Assembly (NCBI RefSeq): GCF_009832745.1
Contig: NZ_VRMJ01000033.1
Span: forward strand, 124,001-188,000
From: Polaribacter septentrionalilitoris
Lineage (GTDB): Bacteria > Bacteroidota > Bacteroidia > Flavobacteriales > Flavobacteriaceae
Reading direction: 5' to 3'
Length of the DNA stretch: 64,000 nt
In this document: one piece after another, positions 20,025 to 28,930 of the stretch
Position numbering within the stretch: position 1 is the first letter of the stretch
Layout: every line of letters begins with the position of its first letter
Translations under genes and position numbers: made by a program
Notes under the pieces: model-generated
Told to the model about the DNA's origin: nothing
Database searches by the model: none
The model's input: the letters and a program-made list of their open reading frames with translations, nothing else

Positions 20025-21026
20025 TTATAATGATTCTCTTATGGTTAATTTTGTTGGTACTAAATATTGTATTTTCTTTTCTTCCATTACAAATTCTGCA
20101 GCTTTCTCGCCCTGTTTTTTAAAATCTGTTGAGATCACAGAAATGCCTTTGTAGATGAATTTTTTCATTGGTGTTTCATTGTAAGACAAAAAACCTACAT
20201 CAACTCCTGGCTCATATTCTTTATCTCTACATTGTTCTAAAAACAGTCCTAACATTCTATCGCTAACACTTATATAAGCGATATTCTTTTCAACGATAAA
20301 ATCTTTTGCATCGTTAATAATTTTACACTTAAAATTATTTTGTTTGCAAAATTTCTTAAAATATGTTACAGTTTCAAAAGGATGACTTGTGAAAGAGGGA
20401 TATAAAAATTGAATCTCTTTATATTTTTTAAACAAATTAGCTCCTTCTTGCAGAGCCTCTAAAAACGATTGCCCAAAATCTTGAAAAACAAAACTATTTT
20501 CTTTTGTAGCATTGATGTTCCAATCTATTAAAAGTAAATCATCATTATTAATTTTAGATAATATTGAAGGGATAGTTCTATCATCAAAACCCATTACTAC
20601 ATATTTATAATATTTACCAATACTATTATTTATAATGGTCTTGAAATTATCAATATTATAATGATGAAATTGAACATCTGTAATAAATGTATCTGGTAAA
20701 TTATTAGTAAATGAATGATACAAAACTTCTTTATACGCCTTAAATGTGTCTAAAATTAAAAGCACTTTTTTTGTTTTGCCTGATACATAGTATCCTTTAT
20801 TAGGAACAGCTTCAATAACACCATTTTCCTTAAGAATTGAATATGCTTTAAATACAGTATCTCTAGATAATTTATATTCTTTGCAAACATTATTTACTGA
20901 AGGTAAATTATCACCAACTGTTATCATATCCTTAGATATACCATTATTAATTGCATTTACAATTTGCTGGTATTTAGGAACATCACTATTATGATTTATA
21001 TTAAATGATATGGTGTTCTTAATCAT
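20025..21026 (-). CDS. GntR-type repressor with LacI-like sensor domain (putative xylose regulator)
   Basis: The 333-residue protein has an N-terminal winged helix-turn-helix of the GntR class. Its recognition region is LPSVNNVCKEYKLSRDTVFK, followed by a short wing ending NKGYYVS (residues about 1-82). The remaining ~250 residues form a periplasmic-binding-protein-like sugar sensor. This chimeric arrangement is common for carbohydrate regulators in Bacteroidota. It is the first gene of the xyl operon and lies 4 bp before xylB, so autoregulation in response to xylose or a phosphorylated derivative is likely (inference). No operator can be assigned with certainty in the 91-bp upstream gap. Confidence 0.88.
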   Translation of the reverse strand: MIKNTISFNINHNSDVPKYQQIVNAINNGISKDMITVGDNLPSVNNVCKEYKLSRDTVFKAYSILKENGVIEAVPNKGYYVSGKTKKVLLILDTFKAYKEVLYHSFTNNLPDTFITDVQFHHYNIDNFKTIINNSIGKYYKYVVMGFDDRTIPSILSKINNDDLLLIDWNINATKENSFVFQDFGQSFLEALQEGANLFKKYKEIQFLYPSFTSHPFETVTYFKKFCKQNNFKCKIINDAKDFIVEKNIAYISVSDRMLGLFLEQCRDKEYEPGVDVGFLSYNETPMKKFIYKGISVISTDFKKQGEKAAEFVMEEKKIQYLVPTKLTIRESL

Positions 21027-21117
21027 ACTGTTCTGTTCTGGTATGCAATATTAGCTATTTTTTTTTTCATATCCTAATTTTAGAATGCAATTAATGGGTC
21101 ATTCGTAATTGTTGTGT

Positions 21118-21579
21118 TTATGCAAAAATTGTAGTTAATCTAAAAAGGAAGAATGCTACGTTTTTGACACCTCTAAATTGACTTCTGATGGCTTTGATTT
21201 TAGCATTAAAAGATTCAGTAGAAGCATTTGTACTTCTATTGACAAAATAGTTAAGAATAGATCTGTAGTTTATAGTTATGGTGTTAAACGCTCTAAAGCC
21301 AGATTGCTCAACTTCATTATACCAATGTGCTAATTTAGTATATCCTATTTCTATGGATTTAGCAGGGTTAAAAATGTTTCTAAGATTTTGTCCCAAGTTA
21401 AAAGCTGTTTTGATGTCAGGATATTCTTTGAAGATTATTTGACTTCTTTCATATTGATTTTTAGTCCAATTAGAAGGCGCTTTGTAAAGTAAATATCTAC
21501 TTCTCGCTAATAGCTGTTTTCTGGTATCTCCATTGCTAAACAGCTTTGGCTTGTATATTTGGTCTGTTAATCTAGCCAT
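21118..21579 (-). pseudogene. Truncated ISL3-like transposase (C-terminal fragment)
   Basis: The 153-residue reading frame matches only the C-terminal part of DDE transposases of the ISL3/ISAon1 type. It includes SNGDTRKQLLARSRYLLYK and the conserved STNASTESFNAKIKAIRSQF run with the last acidic catalytic residue. The catalytic core that should precede it is missing. Immediately upstream, in another frame (21579-21670), the remnant DIGSLLRTIQDFHLRGN and VKRQRWLD followed by a stop is the helix-turn-helix ORF end typical of the same element. The join suggests an internal deletion, so the element is no longer functional. It sits between the xyl operon and the T9SS gene cluster. Confidence 0.85.
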
Positions 21580-21690
21580 CTTTGACGCTTTACATTTAAA
21601 TAAACAGTATTTCCTCGTAAATGAAAATCTTGAATAGTTCTAAGTAATGATCCAATGTCTTTTTTTATCACAAAGATCTAATTATTTTTT
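21580..21690 (-). pseudogene. Remnant of the N-terminal IS ORF
   Basis: Translation on the minus strand in the frame ending near 21567 gives LLRTIQDFHLRGN followed by TVYLNVKRQRWLD and a stop. This matches the end of the short first ORF of ISL3/ISAon1-type elements. Stops upstream (near 21680) limit it to about 38 codons. It is a decayed part of the same insertion as the transposase fragment. Confidence 0.6.
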
Positions 21691-21744
21691 ACGATTCACA
21701 CACAACTTTTGAGATTGATCCTTTATTCTAATAAAGTTATAAAG

Positions 21745-21781
21745 AAAGAAAGCTGATAACAACTTGTTATCAGCTTTCTTT
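21745..21781 (-). terminator. Strong hairpin terminator of the T9SS operon
   Basis: AAAGAAAGCTGATAAC (21745-21760) pairs with its exact complement at 21766-21781, with a 5-nt loop. It lies 20 bp past the stop of the 59-residue small gene and should end the operon that begins at 25750. The left-arm A/G tract gives U-rich RNA on the minus strand. Confidence 0.85.
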
Positions 21782-21801
21782 AATATAAACAAATATGTTA
21801 A

Positions 21802-21981
21802 TTAAAATCCTGTTCCAGGAGCTTCTGGGCTTTGCGCTTGTGCTTTCTGAGGATTTAAGATCATATAGGTTCCTAATGCAGTTAACGCTGCATATTTACC
21901 GTAATTCCCTATCTTTTTGATGGCTTCTTTACGTGTGATGTCTTCTTTTTTATTTTCTATATTATTATTCATGATTGTCAT
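21802..21981 (-). CDS. 59-residue small protein at the end of the T9SS operon
   Basis: This short gene runs from ATG at 21981 (alternative ATG at 21972) to TAA at 21802. The protein starts with a polar, Asn/Lys/Glu-rich segment, then RKEAIKKIGNYGKYAALTA, a short hydrophobic helix, and the tail AQAQSPEAPGTGF. The layout resembles small flavobacterial proteins with a helix followed by an AQAQSP-like segment and a Gly-Phe end. No function is known to me. It is only 19 bp after the large T9SS protein gene and directly before a terminator, which supports its being a real gene in the same transcript. Confidence 0.75.
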   Translation of the reverse strand: MTIMNNNIENKKEDITRKEAIKKIGNYGKYAALTALGTYMILNPQKAQAQSPEAPGTGF

Positions 21982-22000
21982 TTTTTAAGTTAGGAAAAGT

Positions 22001-24457
22001 TTATTCTAAAATAATCTTCTGGTTAATACTTCCTTTTGTTGAGTTTAATTTTGCAATGTAAATTCCTGTTGATAATCTTGGAATTGAAATATCATTAACG
22101 TTACTAGCATTAAAAGAAGAATTAAAGACCTCTTTTCCTTGAATGTTAAATAAAGAAATTGATGCTTTTCCTTGGGTTAAACCTGTAACTCTTAAAGTTG
22201 AATTATCAGCTTTAAAAATACCAACACTATTTAAGATAACATCATCAGATACACTTAAAGCACTTTGTGCTGTGTGTAAAAAGAACCTACCTACACCATC
22301 TAAAGCTGTGTCAAGTGTAATTTTATATTCTGCATTTGCTTCATCTAATCTTGTAAAAGTACTGGTAACTCTGTCTTCTAAGAATACTTTTAGACCAGAA
22401 GGTAAGTTAAGTGCCTCTGCAGAGAAAGTAACCTCTCCTGCATTTGCTTTTACGCCTAAAGGTATAACAAAAGATTCCATATCGTTTTTAGGTAGCGATT
22501 GTACTTGATACTTATCACCAACATTATTCTCTAATAAATGAGTATAAACTTCTACTTCGTTCTCGACAGCAGTGAATGTTTTACCTTCATAGCCCCAATC
22601 AAAACCTTTAGTAACATTCGAATCGAAATACATTAATTTTGCAGTTCTGCTTAACTTTCCATCTCTTATTACTAAATTGATTTCAGTTTTATCAGATTTT
22701 TGGAAGTTATCAGTACCAGAAGCTTGATTAGATTCAGCAAAATCTACAGTAGAACCACTTGCTACACTAACAAAGAATCCTTGTCCTGGAGCAATGATAA
22801 AGTCTTCAGCAGCAGCTCTTGCAGTATAACCTACTCCTTCAGTCCACGTCCAAATTTGACCAGTAGTATTCGTATTTGCATTTAAAAAAGTTTGGCTACT
22901 CATGTAAGATGTGTACGGATTACCTAATAAATTAAATCCATCATCTGCTGTAGATACAGCAACACCATTTACATCTGCAGTATTTATGGTACCTGTAAAA
23001 GCTACAGTACCAGTAGCACTTCTTTTCATTGAATATCCCATTCCAGGAGTTGAAGACATGCTACCACTTGGAGATTGTAAATACGTCCACGTATTTCCTG
23101 ATGTATTATATGTTCCAACTCCTAAATTAGAGCCACTACCTGAAGCAATACTGTTATTTGTTGTAAAAGTATTGTCGAAAGTTTCACCAGCTAAAGGAGA
23201 ACTTACCAAATGCCATCCATTAGCATTACCAGAAACAAAATTTAAGTTTCTGTTATACGTAACATTTCCTGTGGATGTACCATTTACTATTAATGAACTT
23301 CCTGCACTCATAGTTACACTACCACCTGAGTCTACAGATAAATTGTTTACAGTTGCAGCAGTAGAGGCCCCAATAGTTGTATTTGTATTCGTTGGTATAG
23401 TAACATTACTTGCACCAGTTGGTATTTCATTTAAACTCCAGTTAGTGGCTGTAGCCCAATCATTGTCAGTCTCAGCACTAAAAATATTTGGTGGTGTCGC
23501 AGAATTATTAAAAACTATAGATTGTATTAAAAAATCACCTGCTGATGAATTATTACCATTATTGGTATCTCTAATAATTATTTGAAAACCAATGGCTTCT
23601 GCAGTTGTCCAGTCTGTTCCTTTTTCTGTAGTTAAATCATAGGTTAATGTTTCAAAACCAGTCATACTAGATGATATGTTTATATTTCCACCTTTTCTAG
23701 TTGATGGAGATGTTAAAATCCATTGAATACGAATTTGATTGTTTAATGCTGATTCGTTTTTATAGGTAATATGCAGATGAGAATGAACACTAGGATCTAA
23801 TTTGAAAAAATTTTGAACTATTTTTGAAGAACTGTTTACAGTAGGTACTATTGTCATTATACCACTTGCAACATCATTAGATACTCCAGAATCAATAACC
23901 CAACCTTCATTATACGTTCCAGAATTAAACAAGTAGGTATCTTTTACAGGAACTTCTGATAAAAATTCTATTTTTTGAATGATAATATCTCCTGAAGAAC
24001 TTGGGTTTGCTAAATTTGTGTTTCCAGCACCCCTAAAAACTAAAGCTACAGAAGCCATAGTTCCTGTCCATTCAGCATCTGTTAGGTCTACCACGTAAGT
24101 TGTTGGTGTTGCCAAACTTGTTGCTAAATCTCCAGGCGTTAAATAATATCTAATTCCACTCGTAGCATTTTTATCATGCTGAACTTGCATTTGTACAGCT
24201 TCAGATGAATTGTTTATTAAGGTAATAGATAAATATTTATTTGCATTTGCATCTATAGAAGCACCAGTAATTTCTACTTTAGGCTTTTTATCTGCTATCC
24301 AAGATACAGCCATACCATCTGATACTACTGAAACTCCATTAGAACCTCCTGAGTTTGTCCATGTTAGTAAGCTTTGATCTGTTTTAAAATCATAAGTTTG
24401 TGCATTTATTGCAAAAGAGGCAAAAACACAAAGCATTAGTATTATTTTTCTCATCAT
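22001..24457 (-). CDS. Secreted T9SS protein with two copies of an unnamed beta module
   Basis: This 818-residue protein has a signal peptide ending FAINAQ and a type IX secretion C-terminal sorting domain ending STGIYIAKLNSTKG and IILE, so it is secreted or surface-attached. Residues about 20-170 and 175-320 are two related beta-rich modules; each ends in a GDxxIQxIxF strand. The downstream gene product carries two more. The middle (about 330-560) has Thr/Ser/Gly-rich beta repeats. A further beta domain precedes the sorting signal. No catalytic motif is visible, so a glycan-binding or adhesive role is a guess. It lies 9 bp after the other T9SS gene. Confidence 0.8.
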   Translation of the reverse strand: MMRKIILMLCVFASFAINAQTYDFKTDQSLLTWTNSGGSNGVSVVSDGMAVSWIADKKPKVEITGASIDANANKYLSITLINNSSEAVQMQVQHDKNATSGIRYYLTPGDLATSLATPTTYVVDLTDAEWTGTMASVALVFRGAGNTNLANPSSSGDIIIQKIEFLSEVPVKDTYLFNSGTYNEGWVIDSGVSNDVASGIMTIVPTVNSSSKIVQNFFKLDPSVHSHLHITYKNESALNNQIRIQWILTSPSTRKGGNINISSSMTGFETLTYDLTTEKGTDWTTAEAIGFQIIIRDTNNGNNSSAGDFLIQSIVFNNSATPPNIFSAETDNDWATATNWSLNEIPTGASNVTIPTNTNTTIGASTAATVNNLSVDSGGSVTMSAGSSLIVNGTSTGNVTYNRNLNFVSGNANGWHLVSSPLAGETFDNTFTTNNSIASGSGSNLGVGTYNTSGNTWTYLQSPSGSMSSTPGMGYSMKRSATGTVAFTGTINTADVNGVAVSTADDGFNLLGNPYTSYMSSQTFLNANTNTTGQIWTWTEGVGYTARAAAEDFIIAPGQGFFVSVASGSTVDFAESNQASGTDNFQKSDKTEINLVIRDGKLSRTAKLMYFDSNVTKGFDWGYEGKTFTAVENEVEVYTHLLENNVGDKYQVQSLPKNDMESFVIPLGVKANAGEVTFSAEALNLPSGLKVFLEDRVTSTFTRLDEANAEYKITLDTALDGVGRFFLHTAQSALSVSDDVILNSVGIFKADNSTLRVTGLTQGKASISLFNIQGKEVFNSSFNASNVNDISIPRLSTGIYIAKLNSTKGSINQKIILE

Positions 24458-24466
24458 TTTTAGTTT

Positions 24467-25750
24467 TTAGTTTAGTATTAATTTTTGTGTTTTGGTATTG
24501 TTATTTGCATCAATAAGTCTAAGCAAGTATACACCTGCATTTACTTGAGAAAGGTTTAATGTTTTATTTGTTAGAAGTTTAGATTCAAAGACTTTCTTTC
24601 CAAGAATACTAAATAATTGAATTTTTTGTAAATTATTTGATGATTTAATATGTAAAATGCCATTTGTAGGGTTTGGATATACACTGAAAGAAAAATCATT
24701 AAAAGTTGGTGTACTTAAGGATGCATTGCTGTCAAATATTATTTCTGAGATGGCAATAGTACCAGTATCTATATTGGCATCTGAAGATTCTGTAAACACG
24801 ATTCTCCAGTCTGTAATATTTCCTGTCCATTCTGTTTTGGTAGATAAATCAAAATCAATAGTAGTCTGTGAACCACTATTTAAAGTTTGTACACCATAGG
24901 TTTGTACAGCATCAGTTGCGTCAACAAATTGAAATTTTATTTCATCAGCATTCGAAGCATTACTATCTACCACTATGTGAACGTGAGTATTTGAAGAAGC
25001 GTTTACACCATAAAAAGTTTGACTAATTTTTGGTGCTTTTTTCGTACCATCTCCATTGAAATTAATAGTTGAACCCCCATATGAAACAGTTGCAGCCCCT
25101 GCATTATTAACATCGAAACCTGTTATACTATCAGAAGCAAAGTTATAACTGTCTTTTGTAAAAACACCTGGATTTACAATTTCAATTTTTTGAATGATGA
25201 TATTACCATTAGTAGCACTATCTTCAGTTAAATTTGAAGCAGACGCATTTCTAAAAGCGATAGCGATATATTCCATATTATCTTTACCATCTGTATCGTT
25301 TGCAAATGCAGAACCTGTACCTCCACCATCGTTTTGATAATTAGCACTAGTTAATGGGAAAACTAAAGTTTGTTGTACTCCATTTCCTGCTGTTGCAGCT
25401 GGTGTTATACCACCAGTCCAACCCATGTACTGAATACCTGTTTTACCTGAAGCATTTTTATCATATTGTAAACGAAAGTTTTCTATTTCTGTACTGTTGT
25501 TGGTAAGCGTAACTACAGCAAAAGCCCCTTCTGAAACATTAAAAGGATCTGCAGCACGTGTAATGTCTAATCTTGGTGTACCAGCACCAAATTCTAAAAC
25601 CATACCATCTGCAGATGGTGTTGCTGATATAGAAGACCCTTTACTTTGCCAAGTTCCTGGATTTGCACTCCCGGAAAAATCGTAGGTTTTTTGTGCATTT
25701 ATAGTTAATGCGCTGATTAAAAACAAACTGAATAAAGTAATTTTTTTCAT
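24467..25750 (-). CDS. Secreted T9SS protein with two copies of the same beta module
   Basis: The 427-residue product has a signal peptide ending LTINAQ, two ~150-residue beta modules (about residues 20-190 and 200-345), and a T9SS type A sorting domain starting at FSVYPNPTNG. The first module contains VTLTNNSTEIENFRLQYDKN, clearly similar to ITLINNSSEAVQMQVQHDKN in the next gene; each module ends in an IIIQKIE-like strand. It is the first gene of a three-gene operon that ends at the terminator at 21745-21781. The function is unknown. Carbohydrate binding is possible given the neighbouring sugar genes, but nothing in the sequence proves it. Confidence 0.8.
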   Translation of the reverse strand: MKKITLFSLFLISALTINAQKTYDFSGSANPGTWQSKGSSISATPSADGMVLEFGAGTPRLDITRAADPFNVSEGAFAVVTLTNNSTEIENFRLQYDKNASGKTGIQYMGWTGGITPAATAGNGVQQTLVFPLTSANYQNDGGGTGSAFANDTDGKDNMEYIAIAFRNASASNLTEDSATNGNIIIQKIEIVNPGVFTKDSYNFASDSITGFDVNNAGAATVSYGGSTINFNGDGTKKAPKISQTFYGVNASSNTHVHIVVDSNASNADEIKFQFVDATDAVQTYGVQTLNSGSQTTIDFDLSTKTEWTGNITDWRIVFTESSDANIDTGTIAISEIIFDSNASLSTPTFNDFSFSVYPNPTNGILHIKSSNNLQKIQLFSILGKKVFESKLLTNKTLNLSQVNAGVYLLRLIDANNNTKTQKLILN

Positions 25751-25841
25751 ATGTATTAATTTTTAAGTTGATATTTATGGTTTCACTTTTATAATTTTAG
25801 CTACCATTTTGATAAGGGTGACTAATGAATTATAATAGGTT

Positions 25842-26186
25842 TTAATTTTTTTGTTTCCCTTTTCTTCTAGCTTTTAATTGTTTTTTTGATAAAATCTCTT
25901 TATATATTTTTTGGTAATACTTTTTATTAAAAGCTTTTTTATCTTCTTTAGAAGCTTCTTTTCCTAGCTTTCTTAGTCCAACAATTCTTTCTGTGTGTAT
26001 TTTTTTAATTTGTTCTTTTTGGGTATCCGAAAGTGTTAAAGATTTATCACCAGCTATTATTTGGTTGTTTATTTTCTCAACAAGTTCAGTTGCTTTAGCT
26101 TCTATTTTTTTCATAGCTTTTTTAGATTGTGAAAAACTTGAAAATGAAACTAAAAAAAGAATTACTACTAGCGTTAGTTTTTTCAT
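25842..26186 (-). CDS. Small basic exported protein
   Basis: A 114-residue protein starts with a signal peptide ending SSFSQS. The mature part is helical and very rich in Lys. It contains LSDTQKEQIKKIHTERI followed by LRKLGKEASKEDKKAFNK, a spacing reminiscent of periplasmic Spy/CpxP-like or LTXXQ-type small chaperone proteins, but similarity is too weak to name. It is 91 bp upstream of the T9SS operon and may be transcribed with it or alone. Confidence 0.65.
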   Translation of the reverse strand: MKKLTLVVILFLVSFSSFSQSKKAMKKIEAKATELVEKINNQIIAGDKSLTLSDTQKEQIKKIHTERIVGLRKLGKEASKEDKKAFNKKYYQKIYKEILSKKQLKARRKGKQKN

Positions 26187-26267
26187 GATGGGATTTTTTT
26201 AAAATTATTAGTTATTTTGGTTTTGTAAAGGTCTAAATTATATGAGGTTGAGGGGTATAATTATCAT

Positions 26268-26287
26268 CGGATATGGTTTAATATCCG
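26268..26287. promoter_or_regulatory. Inverted repeat upstream of the small exported gene
   Basis: A perfect 7-bp inverted repeat, CGGATAT, a 6-nt spacer and ATATCCG, lies about 80 bp upstream of the start at 26186. The short spacer and non-coding position fit a dimeric repressor or activator site. No T-run follows on either strand, so a terminator is less likely. Confidence 0.45.
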
Positions 26288-26392
26288 AAACAAAAGGCTT
26301 TAATACAGTTATTTATCTCTTTTTAATGGCAAAAAAACAGTCTTTTTCTAATTTTTCTAAAAATTAAAATACCATTAACAGAAGTTAAAATA

Positions 26393-27268
26393 CTATAGTT
26401 TTCTTGTTATTTTATGGAGTCCATTGTAGTTTTTTTCTAGAATAATTTCAGGGTCACCACCTTTTACATGGCCTAAAATTGTAAACGAACCTTTATAACC
26501 TAAAATCACTAATTCTTGAATCATTTTTTTTTCTAAATCACCTTCTCCAATAGTAATTATTTTGGGGCCGTTAGCGATCATTCCATTTAAACTTACAGCC
26601 CATAAATAGGGGGACAATAATTTTATGTTTTCTGAATATTCTTGCAAAGAATCGTGTGCATGATGAAAATTAAACACCACACCTAAATCTTCATTTGGTA
26701 AGGCTTTTATAATTCTCAATTGATTTTTTGGTTTGCCAAACCACCCTCCATGATTGTATAAAGCGATTTTGCATCCTAATTTTTTAGCCTTTTTTGATAG
26801 GTAAGAAATCATTTCTACTGATTGCTGTAATGATTCAGCGTCTGATAAATTATCGAAGTATTTAGGATAAAAACCGACCCAAATTTGGGTTTTTAAACCT
26901 GATTTTTTTAAGTTTTCGAAAACAACCTCTGCATCAGACCTTAATTCACCAACCTTATCTTTGTATAGGTTAATGTATAACCAAACTGCTTTTATTTGTA
27001 TGTTTTTCTCTTTGGCTAACTTCCATTCTTGTAACATTGTTGGTATATGCTTGGGTCTATAACCATATGCATATTGTGTATACCCCAATCGTTCTAGCAT
27101 TTCTAAACGTTGAGTAGGTGTTCGTTCTTTTACATCAAAACCAACTATAGACCAAGGAATAAGGTTTTCTTTTTTAAAGAGGTCTTCTCTTTCTTTAACC
27201 TCAACACTTTTACAGCTGAATAAAACTATAAATACTAAAAAAAGACATGCTTTTTTTTTGAGGTTCAT
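26393..27268 (-). CDS. Exported TIM-barrel sugar isomerase/epimerase-like lipoprotein
   Basis: The 291-residue product has a lipoprotein signal ending VLFSCKSVE. It is followed by the xylose-isomerase-like TIM-barrel fold of the sugar phosphate isomerase/epimerase group. Motifs seen include KLGCKIALYNHGGWFGKP (metal-site His and a Gly-rich turn), VVFNFHHAHDS and FTILGHVKGGDPE near the end. Such exported members are common in Bacteroidota polysaccharide loci, but their reaction is rarely known. Its start codon overlaps the stop of the upstream GH5-like gene (TAATG), so the two are translationally coupled. Confidence 0.8.
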   Translation of the reverse strand: MNLKKKACLFLVFIVLFSCKSVEVKEREDLFKKENLIPWSIVGFDVKERTPTQRLEMLERLGYTQYAYGYRPKHIPTMLQEWKLAKEKNIQIKAVWLYINLYKDKVGELRSDAEVVFENLKKSGLKTQIWVGFYPKYFDNLSDAESLQQSVEMISYLSKKAKKLGCKIALYNHGGWFGKPKNQLRIIKALPNEDLGVVFNFHHAHDSLQEYSENIKLLSPYLWAVSLNGMIANGPKIITIGEGDLEKKMIQELVILGYKGSFTILGHVKGGDPEIILEKNYNGLHKITRKL

Positions 27269-28845
27269 TAGTAGCTGTTTTTTTGAATCAAAATTTTTGA
27301 TCTTTTTAGTGAACCATCCTCAAATTTTATAGCTATAAAATAGATGCCTTTTTCAAATTTTGTAACATCTATCTTATTGTTGATGAATTGTAAAGGATAT
27401 GATTTACCATTTACATCACACAAATTAATTTTATGGATTGTTTTTGAACTTGTAACATTAATGTAATTTTTAGCTGGATTTGGATACAAATTCAAAAGAG
27501 TTTTTTGAATGGAGGTTTCAGTACTCAATGTTTTTTCTTCCATAGAAAAATCATCAAAAAAGTAATCTCCTTTTGTTTTGCCACATAAAATCTGAAACTC
27601 TAAAGAGGTTGTATTTTCGGGAACTGTAAATTCATATTCAAAAGATTGATAATTGGAATTGGATAAAGAAAAAGCAGGAGAAGCAGAGAATTGAGTACTA
27701 CCATTTGTTACTGTTTTTATCCGTATTTTAAACTTAGCGGTATTGGTTAATGCTTTTGCATAGGTTTTAAAAAGAACGGTTTTCTTAGAAAATGAAATAG
27801 CATTTATAGCTTCATTTTTTAAAATGGTTTTGTTAAAAGCACCTCCATCTTCAGAGACATTAATGTGTATTGATTTTGAATTCCCTCTGCTTTCAGAAAT
27901 TGCTGCTTCAGTTAAATTGGCAACAGCTGGCGTTTGTACAAAAAGGTTCCAATTAGTTGTTTCACCACATTCTACATCTGCATTTGTTTTGTCTGTATTT
28001 GTACCCCAAGTAAAATCGTTATGTTCTTCAGAGCCAGAGGCTGTAAAACTTCTAGGTAAATAATAATGAAACGTAGGAATTAGATAATTATCACTGTTTA
28101 AAAGGTTGTCCGAAATTTGTAAAGGTGCTTCATAAGCGTTTTCAGAACCTCCAGTAATGATAATATTCCTGTTGGTGTTTTTATTTCCAGAATTTCTAAT
28201 GATGTTAATAATATCTAGATTTAAATGATCCATTTCTGAAGCACTCAACCAAAAATAAGGTTCATTTACAACTTCAAAAATTAAGTTTTCTGAATAATCT
28301 TTAAACCTTTCTGCAATCTGTTTCCAAATGGCCCTAAACTTTTCGTTATCTGCAGCTCTTTTTGCAGAAGTGGGTGCTGTGTAGTATTCAGACCATTTAT
28401 CTTTAGGACTAAACGTATATAAAAATTCTGTTTTTAATTCTGAACCATGAAAATCTAAAATGGTAATTAAATTATTTTGCAAAGACCATTGAATTACTTC
28501 TTCGATTCTATCCAGATAATCAGAGTTTACAATATAATCCGTGGATTTACCATTATAACTATTTGCTGTATTTGCTTGTTTAGAATATGCAGTGGTGTTT
28601 CCAGAAGTTCTATCTCCAAAAAAATCGATAGGAATTCTTACTGTTTTAAAACCCACAGATTTTAGATCATCTAAATAAGACTTTTTTAGAGTTGGTGCCC
28701 AATTGCCTTCTTGGGGTGCACTTAAAATATTACCAAGGTTAATGCCTCTGCCCATTTTTGTTACCATATCATGTGGAGAAACTTGTGCAAAAGAAAAGCT
28801 AGAAATAAATAGAATTAAATTAAATAAAGTAATGTTTTGTTTCAT
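27268..28845 (-). CDS. GH5-like T9SS protein lacking the nucleophile half-barrel
   Basis: The 525-residue product has a signal peptide ending FSFAQ and the first part of a GH5 barrel (MGRGINLGN, VRIPIDFFGDR, ILDFHGSE). The acid/base Glu195 lies in VVNEPYF, and HYYLPRSF comes late. The barrel then stops at about residue 286 (FTWGTNTDK). It passes straight into a CenC-like carbohydrate-binding module (about 295-435) and a T9SS sorting domain (about 450-525). The normal GH5 segment with the nucleophile Glu (GEFG-type) is absent, a loss of roughly 100 residues in frame. The protein may therefore be inactive as a hydrolase and work as a surface glycan-binding protein (inference). It follows the sulfatase gene. 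Confidence 0.82.
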   Translation of the reverse strand: MKQNITLFNLILFISSFSFAQVSPHDMVTKMGRGINLGNILSAPQEGNWAPTLKKSYLDDLKSVGFKTVRIPIDFFGDRTSGNTTAYSKQANTANSYNGKSTDYIVNSDYLDRIEEVIQWSLQNNLITILDFHGSELKTEFLYTFSPKDKWSEYYTAPTSAKRAADNEKFRAIWKQIAERFKDYSENLIFEVVNEPYFWLSASEMDHLNLDIINIIRNSGNKNTNRNIIITGGSENAYEAPLQISDNLLNSDNYLIPTFHYYLPRSFTASGSEEHNDFTWGTNTDKTNADVECGETTNWNLFVQTPAVANLTEAAISESRGNSKSIHINVSEDGGAFNKTILKNEAINAISFSKKTVLFKTYAKALTNTAKFKIRIKTVTNGSTQFSASPAFSLSNSNYQSFEYEFTVPENTTSLEFQILCGKTKGDYFFDDFSMEEKTLSTETSIQKTLLNLYPNPAKNYINVTSSKTIHKINLCDVNGKSYPLQFINNKIDVTKFEKGIYFIAIKFEDGSLKRSKILIQKNSY

Positions 28846-28930
28846 GTTAGAATGCTGCTATTTTATAATTTTAAACTCATCAAATTTCTCACCTGAAAGA
28901 AAGTTTATTCCTTTAAAGGTTAGTTTTATT

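Noticed and set aside
22911..23585. Long open frame (224 codons) on the plus strand opposite the T9SS protein gene
   Set aside because: It is antisense to a well-supported gene with signal peptide and sorting domain; the Pro/Val-rich composition is that of a shadow frame.
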